Origin: Vitis vinifera
Lineage: Eukaryota; Streptophyta; Magnoliopsida; Vitales; Vitaceae
DNA: 64,000 nucleotides
NCBI RefSeq assembly: GCF_030704535.1
Contig: NC_081822.1
Location: 7,234,501-7,298,500 of the forward strand
Reading direction: 5' to 3'
Position 1 is the stretch's first letter. Each line of letters opens with the position of its first letter. Below the pieces are notes generated by a model. The model was not told where the DNA came from. It saw nothing but the letters and a program-made list of their open reading frames with translations, and ran no database searches. Positions 34,626-47,566 of this stretch are shown piece after piece. A program made the position numbers and the translations under genes.

Positions 34626-37600
34626 CCTATTCTCGAACTTAAGAATGACATTATTTAATTGTTTGAGCTTAGAAAATTGAGAAAAGTAAAAATAAAATAA
34701 ATTTTCTTTTTTAAAATTGTGTTGGGAATTGTGAAAATAGTTTTAAAAAAAATTCAAAAACAAATAAGAAAATAAACTCACATTAAAGATGTTATGTGAT
34801 AACAATATAAATGGAATATGAATGATATATATATATATATATAAAGTTAATGTGAATAAAATATGATCTCGTGAATATTTGAAATTAATTATTATCTTAA
34901 AAATATTGCATTACATTTTTTAAATAAAAATGCATTGATATATTTTTATATTAAAAACTAATTTATTTTAATGGATTAATTATAAGTATATTATAATGTT
35001 TTATTATATTATTTTAAAATTCATAATATTAACATGATCATAAAAAAGTAATAATATTATCCTTTATAATAATATACTTCATAACATAACATTTGTAATA
35101 TTTAAAATTTTAATCATATTTGTTTCGCTTTCTAATTTAGGAAAAACTCGAGACCAAACTAGTTTTAACAAACTATAATTTAAAAATTGTTTTCGCTTTT
35201 CTCAATGAAATGCATATTTAAAAAGAATGAAATAAATGAATTTTTGCAATCTTGTTTCAAATTAATAAATTGCTTGATATTGGTACATGTTTCAACTCCT
35301 TCCTTTGTCTCTCATTTTATTGGGTCAGGTTGGGTCAGTCCACTTGAACATTCAAACCCAATTTCAATACGAATGATTAAGAAATTAAAATTTTTAAATT
35401 GTTTCTATTCTTTGCTAAATGTTTGATTTTACTTTTTACTTTCAAAATTTGGGGTCATGTTAACCTAGAAAATGAGAGCATGCTATTACATTTTATACGT
35501 TCACCACATTTGTATTTGAAATGCATTTTGTTTGCGGCTTTATGAAAGTTGGTTCAAGTGATAGTGAGATACCACTGAAAACATCCAGGGGATGAATCGG
35601 AAAGTAGAGTTGCTACTAATAAATATAATCGGCATTTATATCAGTGGAGTTGTTTGATAGTCCCTTTGTTTGGCCCTGTCAGGATTTTCGAGTGGGATGA
35701 AAAAGATAATATTGTTAATCAGATTTTATTAAAGTTTCAACTGAAGTGAACACGAAGCAACTATTCATCTTCATAGGATCTTGTCTCTAGTTTCAGAATA
35801 AATAAAAGTCCATTATCTTGACAGTCAAGGTACCCAAACAAACCCAGGCTAGCTGCCTATGCAGGTAAGCATTTAATATATACCAATGGATCAAAATCAG
35901 TAACACTCAACAAGAATAAAATAAGCTTCTTTGCGAGTGAAAAGTGGCTTTTACATCATGATACCAGCTTCCACTTTCGAGGCAGGTTGAGGGTTTTAAT
36001 CACTCTGTTGAAAAGGAGGAGGCTGGCTTGAAAAATCAGGCAAATTCAGTCTGAATGGTCAGTTTGTAAGGAAAAGCTTTTTCAAATTGAAGGTTTTGGA
36101 GAGGATTGGACTGATCTACCCAGCCTTAGGCACCAAAATCACAAGCCTTGTCCTCTAGCAGCAATTAGCGTATGTTTTGAAGGCTCGAGTAGGACCAGAG
36201 TGGGGGAATCATTTCCAATTGGGCACTTGCCAAGAGCTTGGAAAAGAATCAAAAGATTCAATTCACGTGGACCCATATGCCCATACAGTTGGATGGGAAA
36301 GGCATGCAAGTTCATTGAGGCAGGCAAATAACCCACCATATTTGGAGGCCAACTATGTCATTCAAACCCAAATTTTAGAAACTTTGAATGCTTCTTTTTT
36401 AAGCTGTCTAGCATCTTCATATGTTGGGGTCTCATTCAAAGATGCTGAATTGCTAGTCACCATAGACATTTTTTCCACCCCTCCTTTTTAGGTAGCCAAC
36501 ACTTCCCTTTCCTTTTTCCCTTCTTTCGTTTTCCACAATGCCCAAATGCGTGCGGGTTCATCATGAATTTTTCACAAGTAAAGTAAAACTAGAGGTGACA
36601 TTGAAACAGGGGAGCGCGGTGGTGGCTTCAACTAGAAGGAGACAGGGCTGCAATGCCCCTGCCCAGAACCAAAATCGACCCAAACCTGAATCTGATCTTT
36701 GTACCAGGGCTGCAGTGGCATGTCAACTAAAGGGATAGATTCAGATTAGGCGTCCAGTCCCATTGAAATATTTTAGTAGAGGTTTGTTGGCTTGAGCTCA
36801 GGCCCCAAACCAGTTAGGAGGATATTGTGGTAATTGTAAGATGGGAGTTTTATCATAAATTAACTTTTATGGAGATTGCAATGATGCAATGATCAATGAT
36901 AAGGATTGCTCTCCCATCGTGGTGCCACTAATTACCTAAGGACCAATCGAAGGGTTATATTCAGTGACAGCTCTCATTCAACTTTTCTCTCTTTTGTTCC
37001 TGTATCAAGAAACCAGAGAGAGGTGAAAAGGTTCCTGCCATCAATTCTATCCACAAAATAAAAGAAGCAGTACTGCATATCACTTTTGATATCAATGGTC
37101 ATCCTTTAAACAGAAAGGTCTGACCACTCTCTCTGAGTGTAAATAGACATCCATGACTGAAATCCGGGAAAAAAATGTCAGAATTTGGAGAGTGAAGACC
37201 AGAGGGAAAAAAATAGTTGGTACCATCACCAAGTAGAAAGAAAAGAAATATTCATTGTACACATTGGTTTCATGTTGAAATGACAGAAGCTCTACAATGG
37301 CAGGACTAAAAGTGTTAACACCACTTCCAACCCAAATGACAAAATCTAAACCCCACAAATCCCTTCAAAAGAACAAAGCAAAAATTAGGGATCAATGGGA
37401 CATGGCAACCAAATAAAACTAAATACAATTACAATTGAAGAAACAAGCCTACTAGAATTCCCTTCCTCCCCCTTCCCTCTTCATGTATTCTTACATCCCA
37501 AACCCCATCCAAACTCCACCCCAGTAGTATGGTTATGATGCTCTGTTGTGAAATGAATCAATCATGTAATCGACTGTATCCCTGTCGGCAAACAAGCTGA

Positions 37601-37797
37601 AAACTCCACATTATGATGCTTCTTCTTGTGAAATCAAATGACAAAATCAAAGTCCTCAAGTATACACAGGAGTACCTCATAAACCCCATTTCACATTGTT
37701 AAGAAATCTGTTTGAGTCCCACAAGCTCTTTGCACCTTTGTCCCCCACGGCCGGAGGGGAAATGAGAGTTTGTATGAACAAATTTCCCATGGTCTTT

Positions 37798-39156
37798 TCA
37801 TTGTATCGTTCTTGTAAGCTTACACTTGGATATGAAGATGGTGGCCGTGTAATTTAGACTACACAATTTTAAGAGCTCTGCAGCCCTTTGCTTCAATACA
37901 GGATTGCAACCACTCTGAATAACGAGGAGGAGCTTCGCAGCAAGGCCAGCTTCCACGGCAAGTGAAGCACATTCCTCTGGGGCAAGCTTGCAAACTGCTG
38001 ATAAGATGGCCAATGCCAACTGGGTACAGCTCTCGGAAACCCTCATCAATAATTTCACTACATTTGGTATCATGTTTGGGCAATCCTTCAAAGCCAATCT
38101 TCCCTGTGGAAGAGTTGACAGAACCTCCAGGATATAAAGGGCTAATTCCAGGCACGCGGGATTCAAATTGGGCAACAGCTCAACCAATTGAGGAACAGCC
38201 CCTATGCTCACTACTGAGTTCCGCACTGGCTCGTGTAAACAAATTGTCTTGAGCAGGGCGAGGCCAGCCAAGATCCCATTTTGGTGCCTCTTATCCTTTA
38301 CCAACCTCAACAATCCAACCAAAAGACTCAAGCTTGGCACAATCTCCGATTCAAAATCCCTCCCCTCCATCAAAATTTCGATCAATTTTGTACAATTGAT
38401 TTTGGTCTCGATTGATCCCTCATTCAACATGTCCACCATTAGTGATATCTTTGCTGGCTGCATCAAATTTGACTTTGATTCTGAATCGAGACTCAAGTTC
38501 ACAAGAATCCCAATTACTTCCGACCCTACTGCATGCGAAGTGAAGGGGCCTAATAGAGAGGAAATCAGACCGATACCACCATTGTCTGCCACCGTCTTCT
38601 TGGCAGAAGCATGAATTGAGACAACCTGTCGAAGTTCCTTGAGGGCTTGAATCCTAGCTTGACCCTTAACTTTCTTTAACGTCTCCAAGACTTCCAATGC
38701 TCTGCCTTGCACATCTTCTGATCTCTTCTTCATGACCAAGTACTTCTGCGAAAACCAACTATAAATTAGTTGGTAAAGAGTCTTGTTTGGCGTGATGGAA
38801 TCGTCCCAAAGCTCTTGCATTGTTGTGGGGCAAGTGAAGTGCCCCATAGAGAACCATTTCACGATGTTGGATCTCTCGTAGGTCTGGCCAGTGCAAATGG
38901 TCACAGGATCCTGCATTGGCTCTAACGAAATTGGGCATATGAACACAGACGGAACATCAATGGAGTCCAGGTCTTCAATCATCTTTTTCAGATCCAATTT
39001 CTCAGTGACTCCGCTGCCGCAAACAACCCCACCTCCGCCCCCCAAAATCCCATCTTTCACGGCGGTTTCGAGATCTAAGACATGCCCACCGTCGCCGCCC
39101 ACATCATACATGACACCCCCATCTCTTCTCCGGCCAGATGGCTGGTACATCGGCAT
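37798..39156 (-). CDS. PUB30: U-box/armadillo E3 ubiquitin ligase, PUB30/PUB31 type, 452 aa
   Basis: Intronless frame from the ATG at 39156 (MPMYQPSGRRRDGG) to 37798. The N-terminal 50 residues are Gly-rich. The U-box spans about residues 70-143: PSVFICPISLEPMQDPVTIC, then TGQTYERSNIVKWF and CPTTMQEL, which hold the hydrophobic and charged positions that replace the RING zinc ligands. From about 150 to the end, a series of armadillo-like helices follows (LKELRQVVSIHASAKKTV, GILVNLSLDSESKSNL, LVGLLRLVKDKRHQNG, LALLKTICLHEPVRN and others). The U-box recruits the E2 enzyme and the ARM repeats bind the substrate; members of this clade are linked to abiotic stress responses. The length fits the Arabidopsis PUB30/31 pair. 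The leader (39157-39850) is long and CT-rich on the minus strand, with A/T stretches. The 30-versus-31 choice is not resolved; the symbol stands for the clade. Confidence 0.9.
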   Translation of the reverse strand: MPMYQPSGRRRDGGVMYDVGGDGGHVLDLETAVKDGILGGGGGVVCGSGVTEKLDLKKMIEDLDSIDVPSVFICPISLEPMQDPVTICTGQTYERSNIVKWFSMGHFTCPTTMQELWDDSITPNKTLYQLIYSWFSQKYLVMKKRSEDVQGRALEVLETLKKVKGQARIQALKELRQVVSIHASAKKTVADNGGIGLISSLLGPFTSHAVGSEVIGILVNLSLDSESKSNLMQPAKISLMVDMLNEGSIETKINCTKLIEILMEGRDFESEIVPSLSLLVGLLRLVKDKRHQNGILAGLALLKTICLHEPVRNSVVSIGAVPQLVELLPNLNPACLELALYILEVLSTLPQGRLALKDCPNMIPNVVKLLMRVSESCTQLALAILSAVCKLAPEECASLAVEAGLAAKLLLVIQSGCNPVLKQRAAELLKLCSLNYTATIFISKCKLTRTIQ

Positions 39157-39914
39157 TTTTGAACCACTTTGCGGAAGAGCAAGAAAATTTAACAGAGAGA
39201 GCAGATAGAGAGAAACTGAGGTTGAGGAACAAGAACTACCCTTGAAGGCCTATCACATCTACTGGACATCAAGCGTGTGGGAAAGAAAAAGAGGAATAAA
39301 GAGAATGAAAGAGAATGAAGGGCTTCTCACACACTCTCTCTCATTGACAAATACAACTAACAACACCCATCAAAGGAGACATCTTTTCTTCTTGAATGTT
39401 TCTTTTTCGCTTTATCTGATCTCTTTCCCTGGTCAAAAGAGCCATATTGTTCTTCATCATCATCATCAAAGACATGATGAACTTGTAATCTTCTTCTCTA
39501 ATACCAAAGCTCGCTTCCTCTTCAAGCTCAAAAAAGGGTGAAATCATCAACACCCAGATCAGAATAAAAGCCACAAAAAGATAAACTCACTCAAAGATAA
39601 ACAGTGCCCACTAGTCTACCCCAAAAAAATTCAACAAATAGTTGTTGAAAATACCAACAACACTCGGAGAACATCAAAGACATGAAAGAATGGGAAAATT
39701 CAGGGCCATACCAAATTCTACAGAGAGAAAAAGAAAGCAGAAGAAAAGCTATCTTCTGCACAACCCCTCCTCTGCTGCTCTTTTGGGGCAGGTGCTGAAA
39801 ACCCTAGAAATTGTTTTTTATTTTTCTTTTTATTTTCTTTTTCCTTGGGAATAAAAGACAACCGAGGAGTAACCGGCTATAGAGTGTGAATCAACCCTCG
39901 GCAAGCGCGCACCA

Positions 39915-39920
39915 CACGTG
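39915..39920. promoter_or_regulatory. G-box (CACGTG) upstream of the U-box gene
   Basis: CACACGTGCAG about 760 bp upstream of the U-box ATG, in a locally GC-richer stretch. bZIP/bHLH-type site by sequence only. Confidence 0.35.
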
Positions 39921-40099
39921 CAGTCATATCTGCAGACACCATAATAGCCGGTTTTATTCAATTCGTTTAAATTTTAACAATACTTTACAACCTCCTTACG
40001 GGAGTGGGGCAACTATACTGATTCTGAAAGACGCAAGAGGTCAGATGGTCAAAAGGGAAAGTGATGTTGCCAAGGCGGAAATTACAGGATTTAAGGCAA

Positions 40100-42800
40100 A
40101 AAGAATGAATCCACATCCTTTACCTTGTCCCCACTCTTTGAACCACGTCGTCTAGAGGTTTCGCACGAAGCCCCCCTCAACGTTAAAGTCGAGGGAAGAG
40201 ATGGAGTACACGTTGGGTTGGGTCAGGGTCCCAGCGTACGAAAGCGACCCTTTTCGATTCGTATATCTTTTTTTATTTTATTTTTTCAAAATTTTTCGTT
40301 TTCTCAACCCAAAAAGCCCGAATAATTATTAATTTTAAAAAACAAAAGTTGCATTACTGGAAGGCCCGTGGGCTGGGACCCACAGAGAGCGTGCCTTTCA
40401 TAAAGTGCCAGCTCAGCTGTTTGACCATTATATGGAATTTGACTGTACGCCTCGGGGGGTGCTTTCCGGTCACCAGTTTGACTGCCTTCATGGTGCGTCC
40501 CCTCACCAATTGCTTGCTTTTAGCCATCAAACACTGACACGTGGCGGTGGGAACCGTGCGTCTCTCACTTTCGCTCTGGCCAAGTCTCTTTTTCGTTTGT
40601 AGTTTAGTTGTTAATTAGTTGATTTAATTAAGATTTAAGACCTCAGTCTGCTTGTGGGATTTGTTAAATGGGAGGGAGTGGGAGGAAGAGATTTGACTAA
40701 TATTCTGTCGTTGCAGAGTACAGGTGGTGTGACTCGAAAAGATGATGTCGTTTCTCTAAATTCTTTCTCACAATCCCATTTTCCCTACTTTTCAATCCTC
40801 AAATATTATTCAAATGTAGTGCCAAATCCCTTCTGAATTTAAGATATTTTTATTACATCAATTAAGACAACTTCCATTTAAATATTCAAATTATTTTTTC
40901 AAATGGTACCTTTCCCCCTTATTTTCGTTTAAAATATTTTTTCAATTTTCTTATTTTAAATTATTTTATTTTATTTTTAAAAAAACACAAGTATAAATAC
41001 CTTACAACTCACCTAAATGAAATTTGCATAGACCATCGTAATCATTCACTCTAATTTGTTCAAAGCTATGATCAAATTTTGTATTTTGATAAAAAATAAC
41101 TCATTTAAAAAAATATCCATAAATTAAACCCGATTATGAAATAATGCTCAATTTAGTGTGTCTCCATCATATAAATATTCATGTTATAAAATAGTAGTTG
41201 GTGACTACGAATTTAATTTTTTTTTTTTTAAGTGGTTAAAATTATAGTCACTACCTATGGTTTTAACTTTAAACTTAAAATTATATTACAATTTTGATCA
41301 TTTAAAAAAATAAAATAAAAACAGTAATTACCAACTATGGATGATTATGATTATTTTAAATGAAACAACATATTTTATATATATAAATTAGCATTAATTT
41401 TAAGCTTAAAACTATAATTGGTGATTATGATTTTGATTCATTTTTAAATAATCAAAGTTGTAGTCATCAACTCTGATTTTAATATTAACATTAAATGGTT
41501 TTGATCACTTAAAAAAAAAAAAACAAATTGTAGTTATCAACTACGATTTTATGATATAGATATCTACATGATGGATTTTATGATATGGATATATACGTGA
41601 TGGAGGTACACTAAATTAAGCATTATTTTGGAGTTGGGTTTAATTTGTAGATATTTTTTTAAAATTGGTTATCTTTTTTGTCAAAACTCCAAATTTCTAA
41701 CATCATTCATACATATTATGTCAATAAAAAAATACTTAGATTATCAAATATTTTTAATAAAAAATATACCTTTTGATATTTTTATTAAGAGTGGATTTGA
41801 TAGTGATTTTAAAAATTATTTTTCATCTTTTTAATATTTAAGTAAAAATTTTCAAGTATTAAAAAGATTAAATTTTTTTTCTAAAATTACTACTCTAAAT
41901 CTTTATTCATTTGAATTTTTATTTTTTTTAAATTAATGAACTCCCTTTGCTTTCAATTTTCAAATATAAGATAAATTTTAGAATATTCTAATATTTTTTT
42001 TATCTTTAATAAATTTTACTAATAAAAATAAAATTAAAGACAGATAAATTAATTGTCTTTAATTTTATTAGCAGTTAGCTGCATATTATAGAATAAGTAT
42101 AGAAGTTTTTTCTTACTAAAATCTATTTAAAAAAAAATAAAATTATAAAAGATTGGCTTAAGGCTAGGTTCAATAAGCCACGTGTGAACTACATCCTGCA
42201 ATATGACCTATAGTTCTATCATTGTTAATAAAGCTTGAAATATTATGAACTATCATTATACAATTTGGCAGTGCCACTATTTATAAGAGTGAGTATAGTT
42301 ATTAATTTGTAATAATTAAATTGAAATAGTGGCTATTTGAATGATTAAGATTTATGATCGATTTACCTGGGTAGTCATGATTGAACTCTGGAATCTGGTG
42401 TCAGCCATACCAAAGGCCATGAGACATTGAATCCAATACGGGAGAAGATAACATTATTTGCTTTTGAGATTAATACAGATTGAAGGGTACTGCAAAAGGT
42501 GAAAAGGTATTGGGAGGAAGCGAATGGCTTTATTCGTGGTTTCATATATTCTCTGGCGAAACTTCCTTTTGACATTCACAGCCACAGGAGGCAGCTGAGC
42601 TCTATGCTCTCAGTTTCCTTCTCATTATTATAAAAGTTAAAACACACACTTAAGGATCTCTAATTAATAATGGCAGTATGTGATCAGAAAGAGATCACCA
42701 CTTCACTGACAGCTTGTCCTTGAGCCCCATACCACTGCCTTGCCAATAACACTCTTTGAAAAAACAAAAACAATCTAAAATCATGCAGTCACACATTGTC
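40100..42800. other. Intergenic region between the U-box gene and the LCAT pair
   Basis: No gene supported. GACACGTGGCGG (40536-40547) is an ABRE/G-box-like site in a GC-richer block (40120-40600) that may be a distal promoter or old gene remnant. It also holds the second palindrome-array element (41070-41697) and a decayed inverted repeat at about 41789-41903. Confidence 0.45.
41070..41697. mobile_element. Second foldback element with TIRs and a palindrome array
   Basis: The left arm (about 41070-41195) and right arm (about 41555-41697) are inverted copies. TTTTGATAAAAAATAAC, AAATTAAACCC, AAATAATGCTCAATTTAGTG and CTCCATCA on the left match the reverse complement of the right arm in the same order. 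The core carries about six decayed copies of a palindrome near GTAGTTGGTGACTACGATTTT (41194, 41246, 41325, 41412, 41460 and 41531), each followed by a TTTTGAT(C/T)A(C/T)TT-plus-A-run spacer. The design is the same as in the 14620-16399 element, but the sequence is different. Ends and target duplication not fixed. Confidence 0.65.
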
Positions 42801-43156
42801 AGCATGCTCATCTTCACATGGCTTACCGCCTATTTAAAACTTCATTTAAGAAACGCTTCTCGGATTAGGTCATGACTCATACTAGGCCTTTGGCCTCATA
42901 TAGAGTGCTTAATTCCCACCAATGGAAGACTTATTTTGTCTATAACTTAAGTTAAGAAATTACCCCTTTGGATGAATTCCTGAACGAAAATAACCAGGTT
43001 AATAATGGCAGGAAAATTGGAGCTTTGCAAACGTATGTTGGTGGGTTTTCATTGAAATATGAGGGTTCCCTGAAGTTGGAACCAAATGTTACAGATTGAG
43101 AAATCATAACGGTTCCCAATTGCCAGGCAATTGATCACTGGTCAATTGGGTTGTTT

Positions 43157-45329
43157 TCATGATGAATAGGTATAAGAATTAATACCTGAAATTTCTTCTA
43201 CTATTCTATTAAGTGCATTTTCGTCTTTGATTATGGATGTATGAGATGCCCCTTCAATGGTAACCATCTTAAGGGACTGATTTTGTTGGTCGGCCCACTC
43301 CGATTCAAGTGCTAACAAGCTCACCATGTTCACTGTCCCATCTCCATCCCCGTAAACAATCTCTGGTTGTCTATCAAAGCCACTTTCATCATAGAACAGT
43401 GTCTCGGATGTTCTAACGCCACTCCCGATTATACAGGTGACGGGCACCTCAGGCGCTGGTAAGTGTTCCAACAAAGGCACAGTGCGAGATTGGTAAGGAT
43501 GGATCCCTTCCGGGAACCCAATGTCATTGAGGAACTGCACAATATCGTATGCTGTATAAGTAGCATTTAATGTAACCACGAGTGGTTGTTTGGCACCAAA
43601 GACTTTAGGAGAAGGCATGAGCCATAAGTTGCTCTCTGAGCTCCTCTGCTGCTCCCTCACCAGCAATGGATCAACTAGGGGTACTCCCAGAGTGTAGCCA
43701 GAAGCAAGGGTGTGCACTTCCTGCACTGCGCCACCCCAAGGAGCGGACAGTGCGACGAAGTGCTTGATGAATTTCTGACGCCAAGCTGGGGGGTTTCGGT
43801 TGAGAAGTTGGAGGACAAAGAGGCCTCCCAAGCTGTGGGAGACAAGTATTACTGGCTTTCCTCCATTGGAAGTGCTTGCTTTTTCTATCAAATCTTTGAG
43901 GTCCTCAAGGAACTTGGAACCAACACGTGATGGGTGACCATCTGCCGCTAGACCGTATCGAAAGTCATATGGAGCTCCGAATAATGTTTCGCCATCAACG
44001 TAACCCATTTGCTCCAGAGATTTCACCAGGGGCCCCATGTATGCTGTGATGCGCCTGCCAATGGGACCAATGTTAGATGTAAATGTGCCTGTTCCTCTTT
44101 TTGTTACTGCCAATACTAAACAGTAAATCCCTTCCTGCAATTAGTACAGTTGACTGCTAAATATCTTCTATAACTTCAGTTGTTAATTGGTTCCACCTTG
44201 GATGACTATGAATTAGGACAATCTTCAGTCTTCACTAGTTATCAAAATTTAGTATGGCTCTACACTTCATGCTTGAACTTCGATATAAAAATGCATACAT
44301 TTAACTTTTGAAAACAAGAATGGTTCTAAAAACTTAAATCCAAAGACCACTTTAAGCTTCTGTGTAAACAAAATCAAATGGGTTCAGCTGTTATCTCTCC
44401 ACTCGTTCAGTAAAACAAACTCACAATTTTAAATGGATGACAAAATGAACAAATAAACATCTCCAAATGACCAACGGCAGCCAAAATTCAACAGTCTCCC
44501 GCGGAAAGAAATGGTATTTGGATTCCAGCCCAGTCATTGGACCTTATTCCCATCACTGGTTGGGCTTAAGTGTTGTAGCCAGGCTGACACTGCTCTATAC
44601 AGTTTTCTCTGGGTCATCCATTCAAACTAATTTTTGTTGCTGGATTTGGTGAAGAGTTCCTATTCAGAGTTTCCATAATATTATGAAATATGCATACATA
44701 TAATTAAAATAATCATACCATCTATCCACTCAAAGAAATATATTCATCCCAGAGTAGAACACTCTTCCGTAGAGAGTATATGCCACTCTGCTAGAAGGAC
44801 TATTTCACTAGACTGACTAGATAATGGGACAGAGGCCCCAGGAGTCAGGAGTCAAAAACGGCCCAAATGTGTTGAAATTGTGGAGCACATGTTTAAGCTG
44901 AAAAGATTACCAAGAAAGAAAGAAACAGGGTAGAGCGGCGGCTTACTTGAGATGAGGATCTAAATGAAGAAGGGAGCGAGTAGAACCAAAGCTAGGGACC
45001 CTGGTTTCAACACCAGGGGTATTTACATAATCATCAAGTTGTGGGTCATAGTAAAGCATCATCCGCTGGGCAAAGCATTGAGTGAATGGACCAACGACTT
45101 GGGCGGGGTCGAACCACAGCCTGAACCACCCTTCTTTGTCCTTCAAAGGCGGATAGAGTCGGCTGCACAGCAAGCTCGACGGTTTGTACCCATCCGTAAG
45201 CCTTGCTTCTAGCTGATTTCCACCACTCCCCGGCACCAGGATCAGAGGGTGGAGGTTGCTGCTCGCCTGACATGTGTACCACATCACGGCCATCGAAACC
45301 ATCGCGAATATTAAGCCCAATCCCTTCAT
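43157..45329 (-). CDS. LCAT1: Lecithin:cholesterol acyltransferase-like lipase 1, copy A, 426 aa
   Basis: Two exons: 45329-44947 and 44054-43157. The 892-bp intron has donor GTAAGC and acceptor GGCAG, and the joined frame is 427 codons with the stop. The signal peptide MKGLGLIFAMVSMAVMWYTC ends near residue 22. PLILVPGSGGNQLEARL is the family's N-terminal oxyanion block. The nucleophile elbow is VSHSLGGLF, with Ser at about 202. The acid is probably in YGDGDGTVN and the His in EGASHTSI, completing an alpha/beta-hydrolase triad. By similarity to Arabidopsis LCAT-like 1 (At1g27480, 432 aa), it is a secreted or endomembrane phospholipid acyl hydrolase or acyltransferase; the true substrate of plant members of this branch is not settled. 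A TATTTAA on the minus strand at 45439-45445 is the likely TATA box. The gene is intact and has a tandem partner 4.7 kb away. Confidence 0.92.
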
Positions 45330-45438
45330 TTTTGGATTTTGGAGAGAGAATTGGAACCTTGGAGATTCAGACCCACTGTCTGCAATTCGGACGTCGCCAC
45401 ATACAACTGTGTGGTGGAGAACCTCCCGACGTGGCTGG

Positions 45439-45445
45439 TTAAATA
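45439..45445 (-). promoter_or_regulatory. TATA-like box, LCAT copy A
   Basis: TATTTAA on the minus strand, 110 bp upstream of the ATG. Copy B has ATTATTTAA at 50075-50083, 80 bp upstream of its ATG. Confidence 0.45.
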
Positions 45446-45805
45446 GGAGGGAATTGATTTCCCCTTCTCTTGTGGACTCGTTGACTAATTTTGCTAGAAG
45501 CTTAGAAAGAAAAAAAAAAGATAAAAACTTGACATGAAAGATAGAAAAATATTACTTATAATATAAGCTTTATTTGAAGCTATATAAAAAGTTTTTTGAA
45601 TTTAGCATACATAATACATAGTCAATCCTAACTATGATTTGCCAACTCCAAGAGAAGAACACTCATAAAATTTTTAAGTAATTTAAAATTCTCCTCATGT
45701 GAAATATGATGATTATTAATTAAAACTGTCAAAAGAAAATGAGTACAATATTTGATATTATTTTTCTTTCATTGAATGATGCATTCTTCTCTCTTATTTG
45801 TCAAA

Positions 45806-47566
45806 TACATCCATTATACAACCTTCATTTCAAGACCTTCAATATCACATCCACTATGGTAACATCTCTATAAAATAATAATTTTTAAATCTAAACGAAA
45901 TTATTCTATTTGTAAAATTATTAATTTATCGATAAATAAAATAAATTTACTAATTTATCGATAAGTAAATATTTATTAATTTAGATAAAATATTATGCTT
46001 TTACTATATATAATTTGCATATGTATGAATTATAAAATTATTAATTTAGTATATTGGTTCAAATTAAGATCATAAAATTTATTATTTATGTGGGATTATC
46101 AATTTATTGAATATTTATTTATTGAGGTTTTATTAAATTTACCCATGCGTCAAAATGGTTTAAAGACGTTAAAAAGCGATAAAAGATATTGGATTCTCCT
46201 CAAAGTTCTATCATTTTTTTAATAATAAAATATGAAGAAAATAAATAAATAAATGTGAAGTGATCGAGACTAATACGGTTTTAAGTGTATATTAAAAAAA
46301 AGAGTGAATTAGGTATCGGTCAAATCTTAATTTTTAAGATGTAATATAAATGATGATGCTAAATACAATAACAATGAAAAAAAATAAAAACAACGAAAAT
46401 AAATAAAGACATGAAGAAAGAAACGCAAACAATTATTATAATAATTACTTAATTAGGTTCACTTTTTCTGAGCTCTTTTCGACCTTGAGATTTTTTCCTC
46501 AACTCATGAGAACTACTTCAACTAAAGCCCCCTAGTCTTATTACATTTGGATTCTAGGTTCAAACAAATTTTTACAATGTTTGGAGTGATGGATCCTTTA
46601 CACTTAATCAAACATTTCTTTTATTTTTTATCGAAACGTAAGTCAGAATTTATATAAAAGATATATTCACTTAACTTTGGGGAAATGGTTTTTTCAAGTT
46701 TAGAAGTAAGTGCACTAAAAAAGAGTGTTCATTATGCTCTTTTGTAAATGACATTGTAATCTCATAAATAAATTTCGAAAGTTCTAAATATAAGTTCGAA
46801 ATTGGAACTTCCCGTTAGACATAAGCTACAGTTCAATCTGCCCATCAAACGACCAACTATTTAACTAGTCGAGGTTGCAACTAATCGTTGGATGGTTGGA
46901 CGTCAACTAAATGTTGCAAAATCGATTGGTACCTCGACTGAACATGGCTCGCCTAAACCCAAAGTTTATGAAATATTTTCATGTAGGAAGCAAAAATTTA
47001 AGGTCAACCTTTGTAGCTTTAAATGCTCGGAAACCCAAACTGCAAACAAAAATTTAAAGTCAACCTTTATTGCTTTAAATGCTCCTGTATCACCGAGTCA
47101 TGAAGGAGCCTCACGAACCTTATGATCATTCTAAGGCAACTGACCGGCAAATAATGGAAGCTAAAAGACAAAAACATCTGCTTGAGCTTTTCTTAAGAAA
47201 AGAAGAGTTACAGCAAATAGTATTTGGGAACATTTCCCCACCCAGAGTTACTCGAGAGATACAAAATCCCTTGGAGTAGAGAAAAACAAAAAGGTCCTTG
47301 TGAGTGAATGGGTTATCCTCATAATCCGTAGTAGAGACAAAATTCGACATTTGGAAACAAGGTAACGAACATCTTGCTGAGTCCTTAACTTTGTAGAAGT
47401 TAATCAAAGTCAGGATGAGATTCAACTAGAAAATGTCCTTGAACCTTGACAAATCGACCTAATCTCACCGGCAATGACAATGATATTTATCAACCTCAAT
47501 ATGGTGTGCTTGTCAGTTGTCATTGCTTCACCAATAGCCAAACTATATCAAGTGCTTTTGAGATAT
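45806..47566. other. Spacer between the two LCAT units, not duplicated
   Basis: About 1.76 kb that has no partner outside copies A and B. It contains a 56-bp two-copy repeat (46990-47100) and weak open frames (46892-47279) with no motif. It may be an insertion or the remains of the original intergenic DNA. Confidence 0.5.
46990..47100. repeat. Tandem duplication, period about 56 bp
   Basis: CAAAAATTTAAGGTCAACCT and CAAAAATTTAAAGTCAACCT, both followed by TT(T/A)(G/T)T(A/T)GCTTTAAATGCTC, in direct order. Confidence 0.75.

Larger units (their letters stand above)
30900..37750. other. Long gene-poor AT-rich interval
   Basis: About 6.8 kb without a supported gene. It contains two TRIM-like LTR fossils (32690-32890 and 34390-34625), CT-rich stretches at about 31940-32040 and 33000-33080, and homopolymer runs. 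Open frames at 35187-35426, 36139-36491 and 36538-36738 lack motifs. The segment 37360-37797 is probably 3' UTR and downstream flank of the U-box gene. Confidence 0.5.
42806..45805. repeat. Segmental tandem duplication, copy A (LCAT gene unit)
   Basis: The unit can be followed from CTTCACATGGCTTACC near 42812, through the whole gene, to AATGATGCATTCTTC near 45775. The matching unit B is 47567-50565. The offset is about 4.76 kb. Promoter, intron and downstream flank are all duplicated, not just the exons. Confidence 0.8.

Noticed and set aside
46892-47279. Possible small gene in the LCAT spacer
   Set aside because: Frames shift across the 56-bp duplication, no motif is recognisable, and there is no sign of splice sites.
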